A DNA stretch of 64,000 nt from Rhizobium sp. BT04 (GTDB lineage: Bacteria > Pseudomonadota > Alphaproteobacteria > Rhizobiales > Rhizobiaceae). The position numbers and the translations under genes are program-made. The stretch's first letter is position 1, and the number at the start of each line of letters is the position of its first letter. Below the pieces are notes generated by a model. It was given only the letters and a program-made list of their open reading frames with translations, searched no databases and was not told the DNA's origin. The stretch is from positions 358,656-422,655 of the forward strand of contig NZ_CP125650.1 in assembly GCF_030053135.1 (NCBI RefSeq), given 5' to 3'. This document shows, piece after piece, positions 27,604 through 35,472 of the stretch.

Positions 27604-27947
27604 TCGGCCCATCGGGGAATGTGAGGGTCTATCTGGCCTGCGGAGTGACCGATATGCGGCGTGGCATTGATGGTCTGTCCGCGCTGGTCGAGACGGTCGT
27701 GAGGGAGGCACCGGGCTCGGGCGCAATCTTCGGCTTTCGCGGAAAACGCGCGGACCGGATCAAGCTTCTTTGGTGGGATGGCCAGGGGTTCTGTCTGTTC
27801 TACAAGATTTTGGAGCGCGGATACTTTCCCTGGCCGACGGCGAAAGAGGGTGTAGCGCACCTGACGCAGGCGCAGCTTTCGATGCTCGTTGAGGGGATCG
27901 ATTGGCGACGCCCGGCGTGGACTTCCGCTCCCGGCCGAACGGGATAA
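27600..27947 (+). CDS. tnpB: IS66 accessory protein TnpB
   Basis: A 115-residue protein with the IS66 OrfB hallmark VRVYLACGVTDMRRGIDGL and KLLWWDGQGFCLFYKILERG. It is translationally coupled to tnpA by a 4-base overlap. It appears intact and of normal length. Confidence 0.93.
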   Translation: MIGPSGNVRVYLACGVTDMRRGIDGLSALVETVVREAPGSGAIFGFRGKRADRIKLLWWDGQGFCLFYKILERGYFPWPTAKEGVAHLTQAQLSMLVEGIDWRRPAWTSAPGRTG

Positions 27948-28019
27948 AAGCTATATTTTGCAGGGGCATGGGAAGCTTAACGCTGGTGCGTCAGAGGCAA
28001 ATCGGCTAGTTTCGCGGAT

Positions 28020-29462
28020 ATGGAAACAGCGCCGCTGGACAGTCAGGACGAGCTCAATACTTTGCGCGCACTCGTCGCGGAACAGGCGGCAAAACTTGAG
28101 AGCCAGGAAGCCGAGGTCATCAAGCGAGACTCCATAATCGGGCTTCTTCGCGCGCAACTGGAGCTTCTCCGACATCGGCAACATGGCGCGTCTTCGGAAA
28201 AGATCGACAGGAAGATCGAGCAATTCGAGCTGATGTTGGAGGAGATCGAGGCCTCCCGGGCCGAGGCTGAACAGCGCTCCGGGAAAGCTCCCTGCAATTG
28301 CCCGACCTGCGGTGGCACTTCGTTCCTGAAGGCGGCCGACAGAGTGGTCCAGGTGCTGGAGCACGTGCCGGCGTCGGTCAAGATTGTCCGGCATGTCGAG
28401 AAGCGCATGATCTGCAGGGAATGCGATACGACAGTGGCTGGCGAGATGCCGACCTTGCCGATCGAGCGCGGCAAACCCGGGCCGGGGCTGCTCGCCCACA
28501 TCATGATCGCCAAATTCGACGATCACATTCCCCTCTACCGCCTGTCAGAGATGTACGACCGGTTGGGGATAGACATCTCCCGATCCGTAATGGCCGACTG
28601 GGTCGGCCGGGTATCTGCATTGCTGACACCACTTGTCCTGTTAATCAGGGCCCATATCGCCGCACTCGACCGAATACATACGGACGATACCCCGGTCGAT
28701 GTTCTCGACCCCGGGCGGGGCAAGACAAAAACCGGCAGGGTCTGGGTCTACGTCTTTGACGGCAGTGGCTATCAATCCGCCACTCCCGCAGCCATTGCCT
28801 ATTACTACAGCCCCGACCGCAGGGGCGCACATCCGGCTGATCACCTGGCAAGCTTCAGCGGCGTCATGCATGCCGACGGCTACGGGGGTTACAAGAAGCT
28901 CTATGGCAACCAGATCATTGAAGCCGCCTGCATGGCGCATGTGCGCCGCAAGTTCCATGATGTGATAAAGCTCAAGCCGTCTCCGATCGCTGAGGAAGCG
29001 CTGTCACGCATCGGCGCTCTCTACGATATCGAGAACCGTATCCGAGGCATGTCGGCTGACGAGCGGCGCACCCTGCGCCAACACCATGCCCGGCCTGTTC
29101 TGGACGAACTCAAGGCCTGGATCGAGGCGACACTCTCGACTTTGCCTCAGAAGCAGAGGCTGGCCGAGGCGATGCGATATGCCCTGTCGCGATGGGCAGC
29201 CTTGAGCGTCTACATCGACGATGGCCGTGTCGAAATCGACAACAACATCGCTGAACGAGCCATGCGTCCGCTTGGAATTGGAAGGAAGAACTGGCTGTTT
29301 GCCGGCTCGGACAAGGGCGGCGAGCGCATCGCCAACATCCTCACCATCATCGAGACGGTCAAACTGCAAGGCCATAATCCAGAGGTCTATCTGACGGATG
29401 TCCTGACCCGGATCCAGGATCACCCCGAAGACCGAATTGAAGACCTCCTGCCTTGGAACTGA
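28020..29462 (+). CDS. tnpC: IS66 transposase TnpC
   Basis: A 480-residue DDE transposase. A coiled-coil N-terminus (ALVAEQAAKLESQEAEV, then LRHRQHGASSEKIDR) is followed by a zinc-ribbon-like segment (CNCPTCGG, CRECDT) and the catalytic core with IHTDDTPVDVL, VMHADGYGGY and IDNNIAERAMRP. It is slightly shorter than many family members, with little sequence between SGKAP and CNCPTCGG where others have a proline-rich linker. The core motifs are intact, so the element could still be active. Confidence 0.92.
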   Translation: METAPLDSQDELNTLRALVAEQAAKLESQEAEVIKRDSIIGLLRAQLELLRHRQHGASSEKIDRKIEQFELMLEEIEASRAEAEQRSGKAPCNCPTCGGTSFLKAADRVVQVLEHVPASVKIVRHVEKRMICRECDTTVAGEMPTLPIERGKPGPGLLAHIMIAKFDDHIPLYRLSEMYDRLGIDISRSVMADWVGRVSALLTPLVLLIRAHIAALDRIHTDDTPVDVLDPGRGKTKTGRVWVYVFDGSGYQSATPAAIAYYYSPDRRGAHPADHLASFSGVMHADGYGGYKKLYGNQIIEAACMAHVRRKFHDVIKLKPSPIAEEALSRIGALYDIENRIRGMSADERRTLRQHHARPVLDELKAWIEATLSTLPQKQRLAEAMRYALSRWAALSVYIDDGRVEIDNNIAERAMRPLGIGRKNWLFAGSDKGGERIANILTIIETVKLQGHNPEVYLTDVLTRIQDHPEDRIEDLLPWN

Positions 29463-29800
29463 ACGCCGGCAAAAGCTCGATGCGAGGCCGCCTGATGGCG
29501 CGCTCGAGGTTCATCTACACACTCAGCCAAGTCGCCGGCATGATCGGCGAAAACCTCGAACTGATCGAAGAAGTGACCGCAAACTCGGACAACATCTCCG
29601 AAGGCGAACTGGTTTACGTCGGCGATGGCAGTGAAGACGGCACGAAGGGTCTGACCGAGAATGGCATCGAAGAACTTCAAAGCCTACTCGCCGACATCAG
29701 GACGTGGGACGGCGGTATCCGCGAGTTCCTCATCGACACACAGTGCGATCCTGAAATAATCGACCGCATCATGGCCGATGAGATGAAACGCGGCCTATAG
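29453..29800 (+). CDS. IS66 passenger protein, hypothetical
   Basis: A small hydrophilic protein of 115 residues, or about 101 if it starts at the ATG at 29495 (MARSRFIYTLSQVAGM). It overlaps the end of tnpC and lies inside the element's right end, so it moves with the IS. Blocks such as ENLELIEEVTANSDNI and GLTENGIEELQSLLADI give a helical protein rich in acidic residues. I recognise no catalytic motif. Small passenger genes at this place occur in several rhizobial IS66 elements, but their role is not known to me. Confidence 0.65.
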   Translation: MELNAGKSSMRGRLMARSRFIYTLSQVAGMIGENLELIEEVTANSDNISEGELVYVGDGSEDGTKGLTENGIEELQSLLADIRTWDGGIREFLIDTQCDPEIIDRIMADEMKRGL

Positions 29801-29844
29801 ATTCCATCTCTCGACACCCGAAAATGCGTTCGCCGGACGCTTAC

Positions 29845-29852
29845 GGTGGATG
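29845..29852 (+). repeat. IS66 target-site duplication, right copy
   Basis: GGTGGATG directly after the IS66 right end, identical to 27129-27136. Confidence 0.88.
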
Positions 29853-30533
29853 CGACCTATCTCAAGGTCCGGCGTGGCGGCCGCATCGTCTCAGTCGCCG
29901 TCATTATCGCGGTCGGCGTCAATAACGACGGTCGGCGCGAGGTCCTGGGTATGGAAGTTGGCACCTCGGAGGCCGAACCGATCTGGACGGAATTCCTGCG
30001 CAGGCTAACGCGCCGCGGTCTACGCGGGGTGAAGTTGGTTGTCTCTGATGCACATGAGGGCATCAAGGCTGCCGTTTCCAAGGTTCTCAATGCCACTTGG
30101 CAAAGGTGCCGGGTTCACTTCATGAGGAACGTGCTCGCGCATGCTGGAAAGAGCGGCAGGCGGGTCGTATCCGCCTTCATCGCGACGGCCTTTGCCCAGG
30201 AGACCCCGGAGGCAGCAAGCCGCACAATGGCGCAGTGTCGCCGATCAAATCAGGCCGAAAGTGCCGAAGCTTGCCACCATCATGGACGACGCTGAAGAGG
30301 ACGTGCTCGCCTACATGACCTTCCCGAAAGAGCACCGGGCAAAGCTGCACTCGACGAATCCAATTGAGCGTCTCAACGGCGAAATCAAGCGACGCACCGA
30401 GGTCGTCGGCATCTTTCCGAACGACGAAGCCATCGTCCGTCTCGTCGGCGCACTGCTGCTCGAACAGAATGACGAATGGGCCGTTCAACGCGCCAAGTAT
30501 ATGACGCTTGAGACCATGGCCCAAATGAGATGA
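29845..30533 (+). pseudogene. IS256-family transposase, 3' part with frameshift
   Basis: VDATYLKVRRGGRI holds the first catalytic Asp, and VVSDAHEGIK and RCRVHFMRN follow, the core of mutator transposases. After about residue 130 the reading shifts frame and continues as VADQIRPKVPKLA and NPIERLNGEIKRRTEVVGIF, which holds the catalytic Glu region, ending ETMAQMR. It is split from its 5' half by the IS66 element. Confidence 0.85.
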
Positions 30534-30641
30534 GCCCCAAATCAGCCTGCCCCGCTGTGGCACGCTGATATCCCCTTCCGACCCATGTCGGGAAAGCACG
30601 GCCATCAGCCGCGACCTACACCACCTCCCGGGACACGATCG

Positions 30642-31016
30642 TATCACCTTGTATTCCGGACTAAACTTATGCCGACAGCGTTGCGATAGAGGGCATTCGG
30701 AACCAGCATGCGGCTATTCCGGAAGGTCGGCACTCGCATGACGTCATCTGACCGACATCGTGGGGTTATTCGACAAAAATTGCGAAATGTCCTTGATCCA
30801 GTTTCCGCTGTTAGATCTAGTTGTCGCCGGCAGTCCTTCTCCTTCTCTATCATATTTGCTGGAGCGTGCCGCAAGTCCGACAAGAGCTGCGCCTAGGCCA
30901 ACAGCTCTGTGCTGTCATTGACGGGTTAGGAACACGTCAATGATCAACGAGGCTGGAGCCTTATACCCGGTGTTCCTGCCTCAAATGTAAGGGCATGACG
31001 AGTGCCGCCCTTTCCT
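30642..31016. other. Intergenic DNA after the IS256 relic
   Basis: About 375 bp. It contains an inverted repeat CATTGAC/GTCAATG (about 30916-30942), which may act as a terminator for the minus-strand SDR gene. A short minus-strand frame (30883-30644) has no recognisable family. Nothing else is supported. Confidence 0.4.
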
Positions 31017-31784
31017 TCACTTGACCAGGTGGTTTCCGATCGAGGAGCCGCCATCGACCGTCAGAATGCTACCGGTCGCGAACCTCGAACGATCGGACGC
31101 AAGAAAAAGCATTGCTTCAGCAATCTCTTCAGCTGTCCCCATCCGATCCATGACGGCACGGGCGTTGAAATCGCTGCGAAGCTTCGCGGGGTCCTTCGCT
31201 TCGGCGAAGATTTTCGTGAAGTAAGGAGAGTCGATTGTCCCTGGAGCGACCGCGTTGACACGAATTCCCTCTTTCGCATGATCCATGGCCATCGCGCGCG
31301 TCAGCGAAGATATTGCTCCTTTCGATGCTACGTAGGCAGTCCTGTCCGCGATTGCTGAGGTTGCGGTGTAGGAAGTCGTATTGATGATCGAACCTCCGCC
31401 GTTCCGTCGCATAACAGGAATGACGTACTTTGAGCAAAGGAAGATCCCTTTGACGTTTACGGACATAATCCGGTCCCAAGTTTCTTCAGGAATGGTCACC
31501 ACATTCCCCGTCGTTCCGAACCCGGCATTATTGACGAGCACGTCGACCCGGCCCCACTTTGCGGTCGTCTTCTCAACCATGCTTTCCGCGTCCTTGGCGG
31601 ACGAGACGTCGACGCGAACACCGAAAGCCTTCGAGCCGATCTCGTTCGCCACACGAACCGCGGCGTCTTCATTGACATCAGCAACAACCACATAGGCGCC
31701 GTTCTTTGCGAAAAGCTCGGCTGTCGCACGACCAATGCCGCTGCCGCCCCCTGTGACGATACAAACTCTTTGATTCAAATCCAT
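31017..31784 (-). CDS. Short-chain dehydrogenase/reductase (SDR)
   Basis: A 255-residue classical SDR. It has the cofactor loop TGGGSGIG near residue 11, an acidic residue after strand 2 (VADVNED) favouring NAD, the NNAG motif and the catalytic AYVASKG (Tyr and Lys) near residue 152. It is expected to interconvert an alcohol and a ketone or aldehyde in the pathway. The ATG at 31784 is chosen because GAGGAG lies seven bases upstream; the open frame runs on to 31841 across the operator. It is transcribed divergently from the flavin reductase operon, and both share the paired operator at 31825-31872. Confidence 0.92.
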   Translation of the reverse strand: MDLNQRVCIVTGGGSGIGRATAELFAKNGAYVVVADVNEDAAVRVANEIGSKAFGVRVDVSSAKDAESMVEKTTAKWGRVDVLVNNAGFGTTGNVVTIPEETWDRIMSVNVKGIFLCSKYVIPVMRRNGGGSIINTTSYTATSAIADRTAYVASKGAISSLTRAMAMDHAKEGIRVNAVAPGTIDSPYFTKIFAEAKDPAKLRSDFNARAVMDRMGTAEEIAEAMLFLASDRSRFATGSILTVDGGSSIGNHLVK

Positions 31785-31824
31785 CGACCATCTCCTCATT
31801 TTTGGGTGCCTTAGAAGACATTTT

Positions 31825-31872
31825 AGCAGACAATCTGTCAATTGTGAAAATCCAGTTGACAGATTGTCTGCT
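31825..31872. promoter_or_regulatory. Paired divergent regulon promoter-operators
   Basis: Two copies of the regulon block face away from each other. The minus-strand copy is TTGACAGATTGTCTGCT (31841-31825) and the plus-strand copy TTGACAGATTGTCTGCT (31856-31872). Together they form a perfect 17-bp inverted repeat with a 14-base spacer. The minus copy serves the SDR gene, the plus copy the flavin reductase/monooxygenase operon. Confidence 0.82.
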
Positions 31873-31918
31873 GATCTGTTTATCTAGGCTCGATCGAATT
31901 TGGCCGTGGGAGGACAAT

Positions 31919-32428
31919 ATGGCCGATACCAGCACTGAGGCGCAGTTGGCTTTTAAGGCAGCTATGCGTCGGTTCACATCAACCATCTGCTTGATCACGA
32001 CCGAACTCAACGGGGTCCGTCATGGCATGGCCGCCACCGCGGTCCAGTCGGTTACCGCGGACCCACCAACTGTTCTTGTCTGCATCAACCAATCGGCTTC
32101 GGTGAATCAGCCTTTGAAGATCTCCGGGAAGTTCGCCGTGAACATGCTGCATCTTTCACATGCCGATCTTGTGCCGCTGTTCAGTGGGCAATTGAAGGGT
32201 GAAGAGCGCTTTCATTACGGCGAGTGGCTGTCTCTCGACGGCATGCCGGTCCTGTCCGATGCGCAGGCGGCGTTTGTCTGCAAGCTAAAAGATGTCGTTC
32301 ACGTTGGAACGCATGATGTTGTGCTCGGAGAAGTGCTCGAAGCACGGTTCATCGAGTCAATCGCGCCGCTTCTCTACGAAAACGGTCAACTCGTCAGGTC
32401 GTCGTCCATCAGTGGATCGGCCGCATAG
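31919..32428 (+). CDS. Flavin reductase, RutF/HpaC-like
   Basis: A 169-residue protein of the flavin reductase-like family (FMN-binding split barrel). Typical blocks are FTSTICLITTELNGVRHGMAA, then SVTADPPTVLVCINQSAS and FAVNMLH. It should use NAD(P)H to reduce FMN and hand FMNH2 to a partner monooxygenase. That partner is most likely the RutA-like enzyme two genes downstream (32969-34090). The ATG at 31919 follows GGAGGA by four to five bases. It is the first gene of the operon started at the plus-strand operator at 31856. Confidence 0.88.
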   Translation: MADTSTEAQLAFKAAMRRFTSTICLITTELNGVRHGMAATAVQSVTADPPTVLVCINQSASVNQPLKISGKFAVNMLHLSHADLVPLFSGQLKGEERFHYGEWLSLDGMPVLSDAQAAFVCKLKDVVHVGTHDVVLGEVLEARFIESIAPLLYENGQLVRSSSISGSAA

Positions 32429-32491
32429 TAGGTGGCTTTAACCACCAATCACATCACTCATCGAAAGCCCAAGGGCGGCAAGGAGAAAAGC

Positions 32492-32908
32492 GTGAGCAAT
32501 ATGGCACCCGCAAGAGAAATTCATGGACGTGAAGTCACAGAGCGCTTTGAGCGCGGACTAAAGACCCGGCGCGAAGTCTTGGGGGGGGGCTATGTTGATG
32601 CGTCGGTCAGCAAAGCCACCGACTTCAATTGGCCGATGCAAACCCTCGTCACAGAATACTGCTGGGACGCGATTTGGAATCGGCCGGGCCTGGAGCGCAA
32701 GCAGCGCAGCATCCTCAATCTCGGGATGATTTCGGCCCTCAATCGTCCGCATGAGCTGAAACTGCATGTTCGCGGAGCAATCAACAACGGTCTTACCAAA
32801 GAGGAAATTCGGGAGGTTTTCCTCCAGGTTTCGATTTACTGCGGTGTTCCTGCGGCCATCGACAGCTTCCGCGTGGCAGCGGAAGTTTTCGACGAGATGG
32901 GCATCTAG
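32492..32908 (+). CDS. Carboxymuconolactone decarboxylase-family protein
   Basis: A 138-residue all-helical protein of the CMD family, near the size of gamma-carboxymuconolactone decarboxylase. The C-terminal block HVRGAINNGLTKEEIREVFLQ, followed by YCGVPAA, is highly typical. True decarboxylases and peroxidase-like members both occur, and the AhpD-type CxxC is absent here, so a decarboxylase or isomerase-like role is more likely. The GTG at 32492 is chosen for AAGGAG six bases upstream; ATG at 32501 is an alternative. It lies between the flavin reductase and the monooxygenase in the same operon, suggesting a step acting on a ring-opened or lactone product. Confidence 0.85.
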   Translation: MSNMAPAREIHGREVTERFERGLKTRREVLGGGYVDASVSKATDFNWPMQTLVTEYCWDAIWNRPGLERKQRSILNLGMISALNRPHELKLHVRGAINNGLTKEEIREVFLQVSIYCGVPAAIDSFRVAAEVFDEMGI

Positions 32909-32968
32909 TTATTCAACGCATTTGAGTGGGCTGAGCATCATCCGTTGCCAGCCCGAGGAGGGACTACA

Positions 32969-34090
32969 GTGACCGCACAAGACGATTTCCGCGCTGCCGG
33001 AAACCCAATGTTCAATGATAACAAGCTCAAGCTCGGCGTATTTGGCACGAATTGCTCGAATGCATGCGCGATTACGCTCGCTGAGACAACGTTCGAACCT
33101 ACCTTCGACCACAACGTCGAGATTGCAAAGAAGCTTGAGGCAGCCGGTTGGGAATGCATGGTGCCGATTGCACGCTGGCGTGGTTTTGGCGGTCCTTCAA
33201 ACTTCAATGGCGTGAACATGGATACGTTCACCTGGGCGGCCGCTCTCGCGGCGGTCACCACGAAGCTCCAGTTCTTCTCAACGACTCACATTCCGACGCT
33301 AAACCCGATTGTTGCAACCAAGATGGCGACAACAATCGATCACATCTCGAAGGGTCGATACGGCCTCAATCTCGTTACCGGCTGGTTCACTCCCGAAATG
33401 GAAATGTTCGGAGTTCCTATGATGGAGCACGACACCCGCTATGAATACGCCACTGAATGGATGGATATCGTCGAGACGCTCTGGAAACGCAATGGCGTTA
33501 CCTTCGAAGGCGAGTTCCTCAAAGTCAAAGACGCCTTCAGTGAACCCAAACCCTACAACAAGGCGGGTCGCCCGCTCCTGATCTGCGCCGGCGCCTCGGG
33601 CAAGGGACTGCATTTCACCGCCAAGTTCTGCGACTTCAACTTCGGCTTCATGCAAGACATGGAATCCGGCGCTGCCTGGGTCAAAAAGGTGAAGGACCTG
33701 GCGCGTACTGAATATAACCGTGATCTTGGCACATTCACAGCTTGCCCCGTTATCGTTCGCGAAACGGAGAAGGAAGCAAAGGAATACTACGACTACTACG
33801 TCAACCAGAAGGGTGACTGGGAGGCATGCGAGAACATCTGTGAAGTTCTGCAGGTGCAATCTCAAAACCATTCTGCCGAAATGTATCAAAAATTCAAGGA
33901 ACGCTTCGTCGCTGGCTGGGGTGGATACCCGATCGTCGGCAATCCAGAACAAGTCGCCGACAAGCTCGTGGATCTCAGCAATACAGGCGTCAACGGCGCC
34001 TTGCTGACAATGGTCGATTACAACGAGGAACTTCCCTTCTTTAACGACCGTGTCATGCCGCTGCTCAAGCAAGCCGGTCTGCGCAACTGA
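32969..34090 (+). CDS. FMNH2-dependent luciferase-like monooxygenase, RutA-like
   Basis: A 373-residue protein of the bacterial luciferase-like (LLM) family. Blocks such as LAAVTTKLQFFSTTHIPTLNP, then TIDHISKGRYGLNLVTGW, and RPLLICAGASGKG, place it near pyrimidine oxygenase RutA and its relatives. These enzymes use FMNH2 and O2 to oxidise or open heterocycles, or to cleave C-S bonds. Its partner flavin reductase is encoded two genes upstream. The GTG at 32969 has GAGGAGG seven bases upstream and is preferred over the in-frame start at 32945. Followed by two hairpins. I cannot say whether the substrate is a pyrimidine; no rutB/C/D/E genes are here. Confidence 0.87.
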   Translation: MTAQDDFRAAGNPMFNDNKLKLGVFGTNCSNACAITLAETTFEPTFDHNVEIAKKLEAAGWECMVPIARWRGFGGPSNFNGVNMDTFTWAAALAAVTTKLQFFSTTHIPTLNPIVATKMATTIDHISKGRYGLNLVTGWFTPEMEMFGVPMMEHDTRYEYATEWMDIVETLWKRNGVTFEGEFLKVKDAFSEPKPYNKAGRPLLICAGASGKGLHFTAKFCDFNFGFMQDMESGAAWVKKVKDLARTEYNRDLGTFTACPVIVRETEKEAKEYYDYYVNQKGDWEACENICEVLQVQSQNHSAEMYQKFKERFVAGWGGYPIVGNPEQVADKLVDLSNTGVNGALLTMVDYNEELPFFNDRVMPLLKQAGLRN

Positions 34091-34098
34091 ACCAGTCC

Positions 34099-34147
34099 TC
34101 GGGACGGCGATTGCCGTCCCGACACGAACTCTGCCAGATTCTGGCAG
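34099..34147 (+). terminator. Tandem hairpins after the monooxygenase gene
   Basis: The first stem pairs TCGGGACGGC with GCCGTCCCGA (34099-34122) around GATT. The second pairs CTGCCAG with CTGGCAG (34131-34147) around ATT and is followed by GATTTT. The second has the shape of a rho-independent terminator. They lie between the monooxygenase and the next binding-protein gene, so the latter may be only partly cotranscribed. Confidence 0.6.
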
Positions 34148-34213
34148 GATTTTCGCGGCTGGCGGCCAAAGGGGCCGGCGGTTGAGCGGAACCACAAGGG
34201 GAGGAGGCCCTGA

Positions 34214-35383
34214 ATGCTGAAGAAAATCGTTGCAGCGCTTTTTACGCTGTCGAGCCTTTATCACATGAACGGCGTGGCGAAGGCTGACGGCCTCGATTCG
34301 TTGCCGCCGGACCAAAAGGCGCTTTACGAGAATATCGATCCCGCCATTCCGCTCGGGGGGACGGTGTACAAAGATTTTGTTCCAAAACGTCCACCGCCGT
34401 GGAAAATTGGTTATGCATCCACATATGCCGGTAATACCTGGCGCGCGAACATCCTGGACGAATTCACCAACGTATTGCTTCCGAGATATAAGGAAGCAGG
34501 CCTAGTCTCCGATCTAATCGTCACGCAGTCTGACCTCAAAGACGCTGTCCAAATCCAGCAGATGCGGCAGATGGTTGACGACGGTGTTGATGCGATCGTC
34601 ATTTGCTGCTCGAACATTACCGCACTTAACAAGACCATAGAGTATGCTCATTCGAAAGGCGTGCCAGTCTTCTCAGTCTCGGGCTATGTCACATCACCCT
34701 ACGCAATCAATGCCACAGAGAATAACACCGACGGTGGCTACAAGGCTGCTGAATGGCTTGCCAAGGAAATCGGTGAAAAAGGCAACGTCCTGATGGTATC
34801 GGGCATCCCCGGTTTCGCATCATCGGACAGCTTCGACATCGGCGCGAAGAACGCGTTCGATAAATTCCCCGGTATCAAAATTGTAGGCACGATAGCTGGC
34901 AAATGGACCGACCAGGTCGCCCAGGTTGAGGTTCAGAAGTTTCTTGCCACCAATCTTGCTGAGGTTAATGGCATTCTCGTTCAGTCCGCTTCAGAAAACG
35001 GTGTCGTGAACGCAGTACAGCAATCCGGCCGCGACATGATGCCTATCGTGCTCGGGGGTGAGGCTTCGGCAGCCTGCTACTGGCGTAAGAACCCTGATTT
35101 CATAAGCAAGAGCTTCCATTTCTGGCCGCCGCGGTCTGATGCCCGCCTTGTGTGGGACGTCATGATGCGAACGCTCGAAGGCCAGGGACCAAAGATCCAG
35201 TCGATTCTTCGTCCTGCGCTTCCTTACACCATTGATGACGTGAAGGAAGTGCTGAAGGAAGATTGCGATCCCAATTCCACGGATTGGATCGAGCCGAAGA
35301 ACAACGGCTGGTGGCCTGCAGACGTCGCTGCAAACTACTTCGAACGTCCTGAAGATCCGTTAGCTTGGCGGCCGAAGAAGTAA
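34214..35383 (+). CDS. Periplasmic sugar-type binding protein without adjacent transporter
   Basis: A 389-residue secreted binding protein with a signal peptide (KKIVAALFTLSSLYHMNGVAKA). It matches the stand-alone protein at 17055-18254 and the partial one at the left edge throughout, including WKIGYASTYAGNTWR and SGYVTSPYAIN. GGGGAGGAGG precedes the ATG. No ATPase or permease follows; the next gene is an aminotransferase after a hairpin. It probably serves the transporter of the first operon, whose own binding protein is very similar. Three near-identical binding proteins may widen ligand range or dose. Confidence 0.88.
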   Translation: MLKKIVAALFTLSSLYHMNGVAKADGLDSLPPDQKALYENIDPAIPLGGTVYKDFVPKRPPPWKIGYASTYAGNTWRANILDEFTNVLLPRYKEAGLVSDLIVTQSDLKDAVQIQQMRQMVDDGVDAIVICCSNITALNKTIEYAHSKGVPVFSVSGYVTSPYAINATENNTDGGYKAAEWLAKEIGEKGNVLMVSGIPGFASSDSFDIGAKNAFDKFPGIKIVGTIAGKWTDQVAQVEVQKFLATNLAEVNGILVQSASENGVVNAVQQSGRDMMPIVLGGEASAACYWRKNPDFISKSFHFWPPRSDARLVWDVMMRTLEGQGPKIQSILRPALPYTIDDVKEVLKEDCDPNSTDWIEPKNNGWWPADVAANYFERPEDPLAWRPKK

Positions 35384-35412
35384 TGAATGTTCTCCGGAAG
35401 GAGACCTCCCAG

Positions 35413-35447
35413 CCTCCCGCGTCGGTTTCTATAATCGGCGCGGGAGG
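35413..35447 (+). terminator. Hairpin between binding protein and aminotransferase
   Basis: CCTCCCGCG (35413-35421) pairs with CGCGGGAGG (35439-35447) around a 17-base loop. It lies just after the binding-protein stop. No long T-run follows, so it may attenuate rather than fully terminate. Confidence 0.5.
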
Positions 35448-35472
35448 TATCTGCGATTTGATTGGAAATAGT

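Larger units (their letters stand above)
27137..29844 (+). mobile_element. IS66-family insertion sequence, complete (2708 bp)
   Basis: The left end reads GTGAGCGTACGGTGAGC and the right end, on the minus strand, GTAAGCGTCCGGCGAAC, matching IS66-type terminal repeats. The element is flanked by an identical 8-bp duplication GGTGGATG (27129-27136 and 29845-29852), the size expected for IS66. It carries tnpA, tnpB, tnpC and one passenger gene. It landed inside the IS256 transposase relic. Confidence 0.9.
26613..30641 (+). mobile_element. IS256-family relic, interrupted by an IS66 element
   Basis: The ends are imperfect inverted repeats of about 35 bp. The left end reads CGATCGTGTCCC from 26613 and the right end, read on the minus strand from 30641, gives the same, with further matches to GTAGGT. 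Inside are two halves of a mutator-type transposase separated by an IS66 insertion. The transposase also carries a frameshift and a deletion, so the element is inactive. No target duplication could be recognised at the outer ends. Confidence 0.75.

Noticed and set aside
33299..34315. Minus-strand open frame of 338 codons opposite the monooxygenase
   Set aside because: It lies wholly antisense to the RutA-like gene, runs across the intergenic hairpins and has no recognisable domain or ribosome-binding site.
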